A stretch of 14,197 bases of DNA from Gammaproteobacteria bacterium (GTDB lineage: Bacteria > Pseudomonadota > Gammaproteobacteria > S144-34): the NCBI GenBank assembly GCA_015494165.1, contig WGBS01000035.1, positions 1-14,197 of the forward strand. Direction: 5' to 3'. The notes beneath the pieces were generated by a model that did not search any database, was not told the origin of the DNA, and saw nothing but the letters and a program-made list of their open reading frames with translations. Both the position numbers and the translations under genes were made by a program. This document shows, in pieces, positions 7,022 through 13,783 of this stretch. The first letter of the stretch is position 1. The number at the start of each line of letters is the position of its first letter.

Positions 7022-7641
7022 GGCTGGAGGAGCTGCGCAACCTCGACCTGCAGAACATCGGCAGCTGGCCGGTGGCCGCGCGCGCGGTCGCCGTCGGCGT
7101 CGTCTTCGTGCTGGTGCTCTTCCTGGGCTACTGGTTCGACACCCGCGACCAGCTCGACGCCCTCGAGCGCCTGCGCCAGAAGGAGGCCGAGCTCAAGCGC
7201 ACCTTCGAGCGCAAGGCGGCGAAGGCGGCCAACCTCGACGCCTACAAGCGCCAGCTCGAGGAGATCCGCCAGACCTTCGGCACCATGCTGCGCCAGCTCC
7301 CGAGCAAGACCGAGGTCGCGGGGCTCCTGGTGGACATCTCGCAGACGGGGCTCGCCGCGGGGCTCGAGTTCGAGCTCTTCAAGCCCCTCGACGAGGTGCC
7401 CAAGGAGTTCTACGCCGAGCTTCCCATCAGCATCCGGGTGCGCGGCACCTATCATGAGTTCGGCAGCTTCGTCAGCGGCGTGGCGGCGCTGCCGCGCATC
7501 GTCACGCTCCACGACTTCAGCATCCGGCCCGCGGGGGGCAAGGCCGGGCAGCCGGCCGCGGGCCAGCCGCCGGAGCTGGTGATGGACATCACCGCCAAGA
7601 CCTACCGCTATCTCGAGGAAGGCGAGGAGGCGGGCAAATGA
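7018..7641 (+). CDS. pilO: Type IV pilus assembly protein PilO
   Basis: Inner-membrane partner of PilN, 207 aa. After a short cytoplasmic N-terminus (MRLEELRNLDLQNIGSWP) there is a single membrane span at about 19-40, a charged coiled-coil region at about 43-85 (REKEAELKR-like heptads), and a periplasmic ferredoxin-like domain (about 90-195) with KTEVAGLLVDISQTGLAAG and the later RGTYHEFGSFVSGVAALPRIV, both typical of PilO. PilN and PilO form heterodimers that contact PilP and, through it, PilQ. The start overlaps the pilN stop (ATGA at 7018-7021) and the stop overlaps the pilP start in the same way (7638-7641), an arrangement that favours coupled translation. Confidence 0.95.
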   Translation: MRLEELRNLDLQNIGSWPVAARAVAVGVVFVLVLFLGYWFDTRDQLDALERLRQKEAELKRTFERKAAKAANLDAYKRQLEEIRQTFGTMLRQLPSKTEVAGLLVDISQTGLAAGLEFELFKPLDEVPKEFYAELPISIRVRGTYHEFGSFVSGVAALPRIVTLHDFSIRPAGGKAGQPAAGQPPELVMDITAKTYRYLEEGEEAGK

Positions 7642-8195
7642 GCGGGGTGACGGCCAGGGGCCCGCTGCGCGCCGTGGCGCTGGCGCTCGCCGCCCTCGTC
7701 CTCGGCGGCTGTGCCGGCGACCTGTCGGATCTGGAGGCCTGGGTGCAGGAGGTGCGCGCGCGCCAGAAGGGCCGAATCGAGCCCCTGCCCGAGGTCAAGC
7801 CCTACGAGACCTTCGCCTACGCCGCCCAGGATCTGCGCGATCCCTTCACGCCGCCTTCCGAGGAGGCGGTGCTGCCGGTGCTCGCCGGCGGCGGCTCCAA
7901 GGTGCGGCCCGACCTCAACCGCCCGCGCGAGCCCCTCGAGTCCTATCCGCTCGACAGCCTGCGCATGGTCGGCGTGCTGGAGCTCAAGGGCACGCGCTGG
8001 GCCCTCATCAAGACGCCGGACGACACCATCCATCGCGTGCGCGTGGGCAACTACATGGGCCAGAACCACGGGCGCATCACGCGCATCACGGAGACCGAGG
8101 TGGACCTGATCGAGATCGTGCCGGACGGCCTCGGCGGCTGGATGGAGCGCAAGGCCAAGGTCGCGCTCGCCGAGCCGGCGGCGCAAGGGGGATGA
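7638..8195 (+). CDS. pilP: Type IV pilus lipoprotein PilP
   Basis: 185-residue lipoprotein joining the PilN/PilO inner-membrane complex to the secretin PilQ. A lipoprotein signal peptide ends in LGGC with the acylated Cys at 25. The next residue is Ala, not Asp, so the simple E. coli +2 rule would predict outer-membrane sorting, while Pseudomonas PilP is reported in the inner membrane. After the signal comes a flexible segment with the family wording GRIEPLPEVKPYETFAY (about 45-61) and DLRDPFTPP, then a C-terminal beta-sandwich (about 95-180) with LESYPLDSLRMVGVLE and WALIKTPDDTIHRVRVGNYMG-like wording. The start overlaps the pilO stop by ATGA. pilQ follows four nt after its stop. Confidence 0.95.
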   Translation: MSGVTARGPLRAVALALAALVLGGCAGDLSDLEAWVQEVRARQKGRIEPLPEVKPYETFAYAAQDLRDPFTPPSEEAVLPVLAGGGSKVRPDLNRPREPLESYPLDSLRMVGVLELKGTRWALIKTPDDTIHRVRVGNYMGQNHGRITRITETEVDLIEIVPDGLGGWMERKAKVALAEPAAQGG

Positions 8196-8199
8196 GCAG

Positions 8200-10344
8200 A
8201 TGACGGGCATGCGAGTGCACAGCAGGCGAAGCCGGCGCTGGCCGGCGTGGGCCGCAGGGGTCGGCGGGCTGCTCGCCTGGCTGGCGGCGGCCACGGCCCA
8301 GGCGCTGGAGCTGCGCGAGCTGCGCTACGCGGCGCTCCCGGGCGACCGGGTGCAGATCACCCTCGAGCTCGACGGCCCCGCCCCCGAGCCGCGCAGCTTC
8401 ACCGTGGACAACCCCGCGCGCATCGCCCTGGACCTGCCGGGCGTGGCCAACCGCCTGACGCGCCGCTCGCGCACGGTGGGCGTCGGCGCCGTGCGTGCCG
8501 TCACCGCCGCCGAGGCGCGCGGGCGCACGCGGGTGGTGGTGAGCCTGGTGCGCATGGTGCCCTTCGAGACGCGCGTGGAGGGCAACCGCGTGCTGCTCAC
8601 GGTCGAGCCCCCCGGCGCCGCGGCCGCCGAGGCGGCGCAGCCCGCCGCCGTGCGCGTGGCCGCCACGCGGCCGGCGGCGGCCGCCGGGCGCGCCATCACC
8701 GACGTCGACTTCCGCCGCGGGCCGCACGGCGAGGGCCGCGTCATCGTCAAGCTCTCCCAGCCCGGCACGCCGGTGGACGTGCGCCAGGAGGGCGGGCGCA
8801 TCGTCGCCGACTTCCTCGACACCAGCCTCCCCGAGCGCCTCGCGCGCCGCCTCGACGTGGTCGACTTCGCCACGCCCGTCACCCTCGTCGACACCTACGC
8901 CAAGGACTCGGGCGTGCGCATGACGGTCACGGCGACGGGCGACTACGACTACGTCGCCTACCAGTCGGACAGCGTCTTCACGCTCGAGGTCAAGCCCGTG
9001 CCCAAGGCCGAGCAGGAGCGGCGCCGCAAAGAGAAGCTCGGCTACACGGGCGAGCGGCTGTCGCTCAACTTCCAGGACATCGAGGTGCGGGCGGTGCTGC
9101 AGCTCATCGCCGACTTCACCGGCCTCAACGTGGTCGTCAGCGACACTGTCAAGGGCAACATCACCCTGCGCCTCAAGAACGTGCCCTGGGACCAGGCCCT
9201 CGACATCATCCTCAAGACCAAGGGCCTGGCCATGCGCAAGATGGGCAACGTGATCCTCATCGCCCCGAGCGAGGAGATCGCCGCGCGCGAGAAGCTCGAG
9301 CTCGAGGCCAAGAAGCAGATCGAGGAGCTCGCGCCGCTGCGCGCCGAGTTCATCCAGATCAACTACGCCAAGGCCTCCGACATCGCCGCGCTGCTCAAGA
9401 AGAAGGAGAACTCCATCCTCTCGCCGCGCGGCAGCGTCACGGTGGACGAGCGCACCAACATCCTGCTGGTGCAGGACACCGCCGACAAGCTCGAGGAGAT
9501 CCGCCGCCTGGTGGCCAAGCTCGACGTGCCGGTGCGCCAGGTGCTGATCGAGTCGCGCATCGTCATCGCCAACGACGACTTCGTGCGCGACCTCGGCGTG
9601 CGCTTCGGGTGGAGCAAGAACCAGACCTACAAGTCCGTCCACCAGGTCTGGCTCGGCGGCACCGCCCCCGGCAACTTCGCGCCCGCGACCATCACGGGCT
9701 TCGAGGTGCCGGCGGGCTCCGGCAACGAGGGCCTGATCGTCAACCTGCCGGCGGCGCCCGCGAACGGCACCGCGGCGGCGCTGGGGCTCGCGGTGGGCAA
9801 GCTCGGCTCGCACCTGCTCCAGCTCGAGCTCTCGGCGCTCCAGGCCGACGGGCGCGGCGAGGTGATCTCGGCCCCGCGCGTCATCACCGCCAACCAGAAG
9901 GAGGCGCTCATCGAGCAGGGCGTGGAGATCCCCTTCCAGCAGGCGACCTCGAGCGGCGCCACCAGCGTCAGCTTCAAGAAGGCCGTCATGAGCCTGTCCG
10001 TCACGCCGCAGATCACGCCAGACGACCGCATCATCCTCGACCTGCGCGTGACCAAGGACTCCGTCGGCGACAACGTGCCCACCGGCACCGGCGGATTCGT
10101 GCCCAGCATCGACACGCGCGAGGTGCAGACCCAGGTGCTGGTCGACAACGGCGAGACCGTGGTCCTGGGTGGCATCTACGAGCGCACGCGCAAGAACGAG
10201 TACCAGCGCGTGCCCTTCTTCGGCGATCTGCCGGTGGTCGGCGCGCTCTTCCGCAACCGCAAGCAGACCGACGAGAAGGACGAGCTCCTCATCTTCGTCA
10301 CGCCGAAGATCATCAAGGAGAGCCTGGAGGTGGCGACGCGCTGA
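8200..10344 (+). CDS. pilQ: Type IV pilus secretin PilQ
   Basis: Outer-membrane secretin ring through which the pilus exits, 714 aa. Domains in order: signal peptide with probable cleavage after TAQA (residue 35), a first AMIN domain (about 37-115, LELRELRYAALPGDRVQ), an Ala/Pro-rich linker, a second AMIN domain (about 165-260), the secretin/TonB short N-terminal domain (about 282-350, LSLNFQDIEVRAVLQLIADF), an N1 domain (about 380-450), and the C-terminal secretin barrel (about 480-710) ending with VPFFGDLPVVGALFRNR and ELLIFVTPKII. AMIN domains bind peptidoglycan and place the secretin. The ATG at 8200 has AGGGGG eight nt upstream; an ATG at 8192 meets a stop at once. Last gene of the pil operon; a strong hairpin follows before aroK. 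Confidence 0.97.
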   Translation: MTGMRVHSRRSRRWPAWAAGVGGLLAWLAAATAQALELRELRYAALPGDRVQITLELDGPAPEPRSFTVDNPARIALDLPGVANRLTRRSRTVGVGAVRAVTAAEARGRTRVVVSLVRMVPFETRVEGNRVLLTVEPPGAAAAEAAQPAAVRVAATRPAAAAGRAITDVDFRRGPHGEGRVIVKLSQPGTPVDVRQEGGRIVADFLDTSLPERLARRLDVVDFATPVTLVDTYAKDSGVRMTVTATGDYDYVAYQSDSVFTLEVKPVPKAEQERRRKEKLGYTGERLSLNFQDIEVRAVLQLIADFTGLNVVVSDTVKGNITLRLKNVPWDQALDIILKTKGLAMRKMGNVILIAPSEEIAAREKLELEAKKQIEELAPLRAEFIQINYAKASDIAALLKKKENSILSPRGSVTVDERTNILLVQDTADKLEEIRRLVAKLDVPVRQVLIESRIVIANDDFVRDLGVRFGWSKNQTYKSVHQVWLGGTAPGNFAPATITGFEVPAGSGNEGLIVNLPAAPANGTAAALGLAVGKLGSHLLQLELSALQADGRGEVISAPRVITANQKEALIEQGVEIPFQQATSSGATSVSFKKAVMSLSVTPQITPDDRIILDLRVTKDSVGDNVPTGTGGFVPSIDTREVQTQVLVDNGETVVLGGIYERTRKNEYQRVPFFGDLPVVGALFRNRKQTDEKDELLIFVTPKIIKESLEVATR

Positions 10345-10375
10345 GGCCGTCTCCGTCACGCCATAGCCGCGCGCG

Positions 10376-10399
10376 CACGCCCGGCCCCGGCCGGGCGTG
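10376..10399 (+). repeat. GC-rich hairpin between pilQ and aroK
   Basis: Two 11-base arms, CACGCCCGGCC (10376-10386) and GGCCGGGCGTG (10389-10399), are perfect reverse complements around two bases, 32 nt after the pilQ stop. No U-tract follows (TGCCATCATGG), so it is not a canonical Rho-independent terminator. It could stop exonucleases or reduce read-through into aroK. It overlaps a possible upstream GTG start for aroK at 10397, which argues against that start. Confidence 0.5.
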
Positions 10400-10414
10400 T
10401 GCCATCATGGGGAC

Positions 10415-10993
10415 ATGAGCAGGGCCAGCACCGCGCGGCGCATCTTCCTGGTGGGCCCCATGGGGGCCGGCAAGACCTCTGTCGGGCGCCAGCTCGCGCG
10501 CCGTCTCGGCCTCGAGTTCGTCGACGCCGACCACGAGATCGAGCGCCGCACCGGCGTCGACATCCCCTACATCTTCGAGGTGGAGGGCGAGGCCGGTTTC
10601 CGCGAGCGCGAGCGCCGCGTGCTGGCCGAGCTCACGCTGCGGCCCGGCATCGTGCTCGCCACCGGCGGCGGCGCCGTCCTCGACGAGGCGAACCGCGCCG
10701 TGCTCGCCGCGCGCGGCACCGTGGTCTACCTGCACGCGAGCGTGGGCGAGCAGCTCCGGCGCACGCGCGGCGACCGGCGCCGCCCGCTGCTGCAGGTGGC
10801 CGACCCCGCCGCGCGCCTCGCCGAGCTCATGGCCGTGCGCGAGCCGCTCTACCGCGCGGTCGCCGACCTCGTGGTCGAGACCGACGGCCGCGGCGTGCGC
10901 AGCGTCGTGGGCGAGATCGTGCGCCGCCTGCCGCCGCCCAAGCCGGGCGAGCGCGCCGGCCCCGCCCCGGAGGCCGGCGACGCGGTGGTATAG
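10415..10993 (+). CDS. aroK: Shikimate kinase
   Basis: Cytoplasmic kinase that phosphorylates shikimate with ATP to shikimate 3-phosphate, the fifth step of the shikimate pathway. From the ATG at 10415 it has 192 residues; E. coli AroK has about 173, the excess being a Pro/Ala/Gly-rich C-terminal tail after residue 170. Visible: Walker A GPMGAGKT at 14-21, shikimate-binding D39 in FVDADHEIERRTG, R63 in GFRERE, the Walker B-like ATGGGAV with GGG at 84-86, and the LID stretch RRRPLLQ. The opening RRIFLVGPMGAGK closely matches E. coli AroK. An upstream in-frame GTG at 10397 adds six residues but sits in a hairpin. No well-placed ribosome binding site is seen: GGGGA ends one base before the ATG. 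aroK after pilQ is the conserved gammaproteobacterial order. Confidence 0.95.
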   Translation: MSRASTARRIFLVGPMGAGKTSVGRQLARRLGLEFVDADHEIERRTGVDIPYIFEVEGEAGFRERERRVLAELTLRPGIVLATGGGAVLDEANRAVLAARGTVVYLHASVGEQLRRTRGDRRRPLLQVADPAARLAELMAVREPLYRAVADLVVETDGRGVRSVVGEIVRRLPPPKPGERAGPAPEAGDAVV

Positions 10994-10999
10994 TGACCC

Positions 11000-11037
11000 G
11001 GAAGCCCCGAAAAAGTCCCATTTTTTTCGGGGCTTCC
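11000..11037. repeat. Long inverted repeat with inner A/T tracts, aroK 3' side
   Basis: Left arm 11000-11014 (GGAAGCCCCGAAAAA) and right arm 11023-11037 are perfect 15-base reverse complements with an 8-base loop, beginning 7 nt after the aroK stop. The A-run and T-run are next to the loop, not at the stem base, so in either direction no U-tract follows the GC stem. It resembles an inside-out terminator. It may be a 3' stability hairpin, an attenuator part or a terminator of unusual form. Confidence 0.6.
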
Positions 11038-11064
11038 CCGCGGCATGGACGGCGCGGGAAATTT

Positions 11065-11084
11065 CATGCACATGGATGTGCATG
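11065..11084. promoter_or_regulatory. 20-bp palindrome in aroK-aroB gap, operator-like
   Basis: Arms CATGCACAT and ATGTGCATG are perfect reverse complements around GG. It lies in a short AT-rich patch (11057-11106), just upstream of TATACA (11087-11092), a weak -10 candidate, so it is placed where an operator for an aroB promoter could be. It does not match the TyrR or TrpR operator patterns known to me. No -35 hexamer is convincing. Confidence 0.4.
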
Positions 11085-11126
11085 GCTATACAAGGAAAAG
11101 CGAAATGGCCGCGAAGCACCTCAGCC

Positions 11127-11155
11127 CCGATCCATCCGCGCAGCGGATGGATCGG
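11127..11155 (+). promoter_or_regulatory. Hairpin reaching the aroB ribosome binding site
   Basis: Arms CCGATCCATCCGC (11127-11139) and GCGGATGGATCGG (11143-11155) are perfect 13-base reverse complements with a GCA loop. The right arm ends inside the probable aroB Shine-Dalgarno GGAG (11154-11157) and contains an alternative in-frame ATG (11147). When folded in mRNA it could limit ribosome access. The regulatory role is inference. Confidence 0.45.
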
Positions 11156-11167
11156 AGTATCCAGCGG

Positions 11168-12253
11168 ATGCGGACGCTCACGGTCGAGCTCGGCGAGCGC
11201 AGCTATCCCATCCACATCGGCACGGGCCTCATTGGCCGCGCCGACCTGCTGCGCCCGCGCCTGCGGGGCACGCAGGCCATGGTCGTCACCAACGAGGTCG
11301 TGGGCCCGCTCTACCTCGAGCGCCTGCTGCCCGCTCTCGAGGGCCTCGAGGTCGAGACCGTGGTGCTCCCGGACGGTGAGGCCACGAAGACGCTGGAGAC
11401 CGTCGCCGGCATCATCGACCGCCTGATGGCCGCGCGCTTCGCGCGCGACTGCGCCCTCGTCGCCCTCGGCGGCGGCGTCGTCGGCGACATCACGGGCTTC
11501 GCGGCCGCCATCTACCAGCGCGGCGTCGACTTCGTGCAGGTGCCGACCACCCTGCTCGCCCAGGTGGACTCCTCCGTGGGCGGCAAGACCGGCGTCAACC
11601 ATCCCGCGGGCAAGAACATGATCGGCGCCTTCCACCAGCCGCGCGCGGTGATCGCCGACGTCGCCACCCTCGACACCCTGCCCGACCGCGAGCTGCGCGC
11701 GGGCCTCGCCGAGGTCGTCAAGTACGGCCTCATCCGCGACCGCGCCTTCTTCGAGTGGCTCGAGGGCCGCATGGAGGCGCTGCTCGCGCGCGAGCCGGAC
11801 GCCCTCGCGGAGGCGGTCGAGCGCTCCTGCCGCAACAAGGCCGAGGTGGTGGCCGCCGACGAGCGCGAGGCCGGCCAGCGCGCCCTCCTCAACCTCGGCC
11901 ACACCTTCGGCCACGCCATCGAGACCGGCCTCGGCTACGGGACCTGGCTCCACGGCGAGGCCGTCGCCGCCGGCATGTGCCTGGCCGCGCGCCTTTCGGA
12001 GCGCATGGGCTGGCTCGCGCCCGAGGCGCGCGCGCGCATCGAGGCCCTGCTCGCGCGCGCGGGGCTGCCCACAGCCCCGCCCCCGGAGCTTTCGCCCGCG
12101 CGCCTGCGCGAGCTCATGGCGGTGGACAAGAAGGTGCAGCGCGGCCGCCTGCGGCTCGTGCTGCTGCGGGCCATCGGCGAGGCCGTGGTGACCGCCGACT
12201 TCGACGAGGCCGCCCTCTCCGCGGTGCTGGAGGCCGCGCGCGAGCCCGCCTGA
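11168..12253 (+). CDS. aroB: 3-dehydroquinate synthase
   Basis: NAD- and metal-dependent enzyme converting DAHP to 3-dehydroquinate, the second step of the shikimate pathway. From the ATG at 11168 it has 361 residues, the normal family length, and the opening RTLTVELGERSYPIHIG aligns with E. coli AroB. Visible: GGGVVGD at 101-107 (NAD), VPTTLLAQVDSSVGGKTGVN (substrate/NAD loop) with DSSVGGKT at 134-141, metal ligands E182 (AEVVKYG), H245 (LNLGHTFGHA) and H262 (LHGEAVAAGM), and VDKKVQRGRLRLVLL near 319-333. The frame stays open upstream to ATGs at 11045 and 11147, but these lie in inverted-repeat sequence and give an extension foreign to the family. GGAG ten nt upstream supports 11168. dgt starts seven nt after the stop. 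Confidence 0.95.
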   Translation: MRTLTVELGERSYPIHIGTGLIGRADLLRPRLRGTQAMVVTNEVVGPLYLERLLPALEGLEVETVVLPDGEATKTLETVAGIIDRLMAARFARDCALVALGGGVVGDITGFAAAIYQRGVDFVQVPTTLLAQVDSSVGGKTGVNHPAGKNMIGAFHQPRAVIADVATLDTLPDRELRAGLAEVVKYGLIRDRAFFEWLEGRMEALLAREPDALAEAVERSCRNKAEVVAADEREAGQRALLNLGHTFGHAIETGLGYGTWLHGEAVAAGMCLAARLSERMGWLAPEARARIEALLARAGLPTAPPPELSPARLRELMAVDKKVQRGRLRLVLLRAIGEAVVTADFDEAALSAVLEAAREPA

Positions 12254-12260
12254 GGCGAGC

Positions 12261-13415
12261 GTGGAGCCCGACCGCTTCCTCGCCCCCTACGCCGCCCACC
12301 CCGCGCGCAGCCGCGGGCGCCGCCACCCGGAGCCGCCCCCGGCGCTGCGCAGCGAGTACCAGCGCGACCGCGACCGCATCGTCCACTCGGCGGCCTTCCG
12401 CCGCCTCATGTACAAGACCCAGGTCTTCGTCAACCACGAGGGCGACATGTTCCGCACGCGCCTGACCCACTCCATGGAAGTGGCGCAGGTCGCGCGCACC
12501 GCCGCCCGCGCGCTGGGGCTGAACGAGGACCTGACCGAGGCCATCGCCCTCGCCCACGACCTCGGCCACACCCCCTTCGGGCACGCCGGCCAGGAGGCGC
12601 TGGACGAGTGCATGCGCCCCTGGGGCGGCTTCGAGCACAACCTCCAGTCGCTGCGCGTGGTCGAGGTCCTCGAGACCCGCTATGCCGCCTTCCCGGGGCT
12701 CAACCTCACCTTCGAGACGCGCGAGGGCATCCTCAAGCACTGCTCGCCCATGAAGGCCGAGGACCTGGGCGAGCTCGGCCGCCGCTTCCGCGAGGGCACG
12801 CAGCCCTCGCTCGAGGCCCAGCTCGTCAACCTCGCCGACGAGATCGCCTACAACAGCCACGACGTGGACGACGGCCTGCGCGCGGGGCTCCTCGACCCCG
12901 AGGGCCTGTGCCGCACGGCGCTCTTCCGCGAGGCCTGGGAGGCGGCCGGGCGTGCCGAGCCGCGCCCCGAGGGCCGCCGCCGCGTGCACGAGACCGTGCG
13001 GCGCCTGATCGACGCCCAGGTGCGCGACCTGGTCGAGGCCACGCGCGCGCGCATCGAGGCCGCCGCGCCCGCCGACATCGAGGCCGTGCGCGCGCTCCGC
13101 GAGCCGCTGGTCGGCTTCAGCGGGGAGATGCGCGCGCGCCACGTCGAGCTCAAGCGCTACCTGCGCGATCACCTCTACCGCCATTACCGCGTGCGGCGCA
13201 TGACGGCGAAGGCGCGCCGCACCGTGCGCGCGCTCTTCGAGGCCTTCCTCGACGATCCCGGCCTGCTGCCGCCGGAGGCGCAGGAGGCCGTCCGCCGCCT
13301 CGAGGCCGAGGGCGGCGAGGCGGGCCGCGCGCGCGCCGTCGCCGACTACGTCGCCGGCATGACCGACCGCTACGCCATCGCCGAGCACGCCCGCCTCTTC
13401 GACCCGGCGCGCTGA
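12261..13415 (+). CDS. dgt: Deoxynucleoside triphosphate triphosphohydrolase (dGTPase-like)
   Basis: HD-superfamily metal enzyme that hydrolyses dNTPs to deoxynucleosides and triphosphate, affecting dNTP pools. It has 384 residues and belongs to the shorter dGTPase-like group, not the roughly 505-residue E. coli type. HD ligands are visible: H70 in RTRLTHSMEVAQVART, the H99-D100 pair in AHDLGHTPFGHAG, and D183 in NLADEIAYNSHDVDD. FRRLMYKTQVFVNHEGD (46-62) before the first His is also typical of the family. The start is GTG at 12261, with GAGG five nt upstream; no ATG occurs in frame until codon 50. The seven-nt gap to aroB suggests co-transcription. It lies between aroB and the DamX-like gene, positions I recall as adjacent in Pseudomonas, so it may be a lineage-specific insertion. 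Confidence 0.95.
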   Translation: MEPDRFLAPYAAHPARSRGRRHPEPPPALRSEYQRDRDRIVHSAAFRRLMYKTQVFVNHEGDMFRTRLTHSMEVAQVARTAARALGLNEDLTEAIALAHDLGHTPFGHAGQEALDECMRPWGGFEHNLQSLRVVEVLETRYAAFPGLNLTFETREGILKHCSPMKAEDLGELGRRFREGTQPSLEAQLVNLADEIAYNSHDVDDGLRAGLLDPEGLCRTALFREAWEAAGRAEPRPEGRRRVHETVRRLIDAQVRDLVEATRARIEAAAPADIEAVRALREPLVGFSGEMRARHVELKRYLRDHLYRHYRVRRMTAKARRTVRALFEAFLDDPGLLPPEAQEAVRRLEAEGGEAGRARAVADYVAGMTDRYAIAEHARLFDPAR

Positions 13416-13456
13416 AGCCGGCGGACGGTGTACAGTAGACAGGTTACGGCAGGAGG

Positions 13457-13476
13457 CGCCGCGGGCATCCGCGGCG
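13457..13476. repeat. GC hairpin in the dgt to WGR gap
   Basis: CGCCGCGG and CCGCGGCG are perfect 8-base arms with loop GCAT, 41 nt after the dgt stop. AGGAGG (13451-13456) directly precedes it without a usable start codon at the right distance. No T-tract follows, so it is not a canonical terminator. I see no convincing promoter in the 113-nt gap. Confidence 0.35.
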
Positions 13477-13528
13477 AGCGCGCGCGGCGCATGCCGTGGG
13501 CCGTAGACCGTCACCCGTACACCGGACG

Positions 13529-13783
13529 ATGCGGATCTATATGCAGACCCCGCCCGTGGCCGAGGCGCCGCCGCGCTTCTATCACCTCATCCTCGAGCCG
13601 GACCTGCTCGGGGGCTGGAGCCTGGTGCGCGAATGGGGCCGCCAGGGCGGGCCGGGGCGGGTGCGGCGCGAGCACTTCGAGGCGCGCGAGGCGGCGGAGG
13701 CCGCGCTCGAGCGCGCGCGCGATGCGCAGCTTCGCCGCGGCTACCGCGTGGTCTATGTCGAGGGGGAGGGGGGAAGCCCGTGA
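13529..13783 (+). CDS. Small stand-alone WGR-domain protein
   Basis: 84 residues, essentially one WGR domain: PRFYHLILEPDLLGGWSLVREWGRQG with WGR at 36-38, then RVRREHFEAREAAEAALER and a final strand GYRVVYVEG. WGR domains, named for this Trp-Gly-Arg motif, occur in PARPs, where they contact DNA ends, and in bacterial proteins such as MolR; the job of single-domain bacterial versions is not established. I choose the ATG at 13529 (MRIYMQTPP), where I expect family members to begin. A GTG at 13496 would add 11 residues of non-family sequence, and the ATG at 13541 is also possible. No strong ribosome binding site is visible. Its stop overlaps the GTG start of the downstream ATPase (GTGA), which suggests the two are made together. 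Confidence 0.88.
   Translation: MRIYMQTPPVAEAPPRFYHLILEPDLLGGWSLVREWGRQGGPGRVRREHFEAREAAEAALERARDAQLRRGYRVVYVEGEGGSP

Noticed and set aside
8086..10359. Long minus-strand open frame (757 codons) opposite pilQ
   Set aside because: Antisense shadow with biased Val/Asp/His/Arg composition; pilQ is fully supported.
10397..10414. GTG start of aroK at 10397
   Set aside because: Lies in the right arm of a strong hairpin and adds six residues (MCHHGD) not seen in AroK; ATG 10415 fits the family.
11045..11167. N-terminal extension of aroB from the ATG at 11045, or a leader peptide
   Set aside because: The extension consists of inverted-repeat sequence and is foreign to AroB. The frame has no stop before aroB, so it is not a separate leader peptide.
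10313..11953. Minus-strand open frame (546 codons) across aroK, the gap and aroB
   Set aside because: Runs through two certain genes and three inverted repeats; no motif and no plausible ribosome binding site.
13496..13528. GTG start of the WGR gene at 13496
   Set aside because: Adds 11 residues unlike the family; MRIYMQTPP from ATG 13529 is the expected beginning.
13416..13528. Promoter for the WGR-ATPase pair (TACAGT at 13431)
   Set aside because: Only 4 of 6 bases match, with no -35 partner at 16-18 bp and no proper extended -10.
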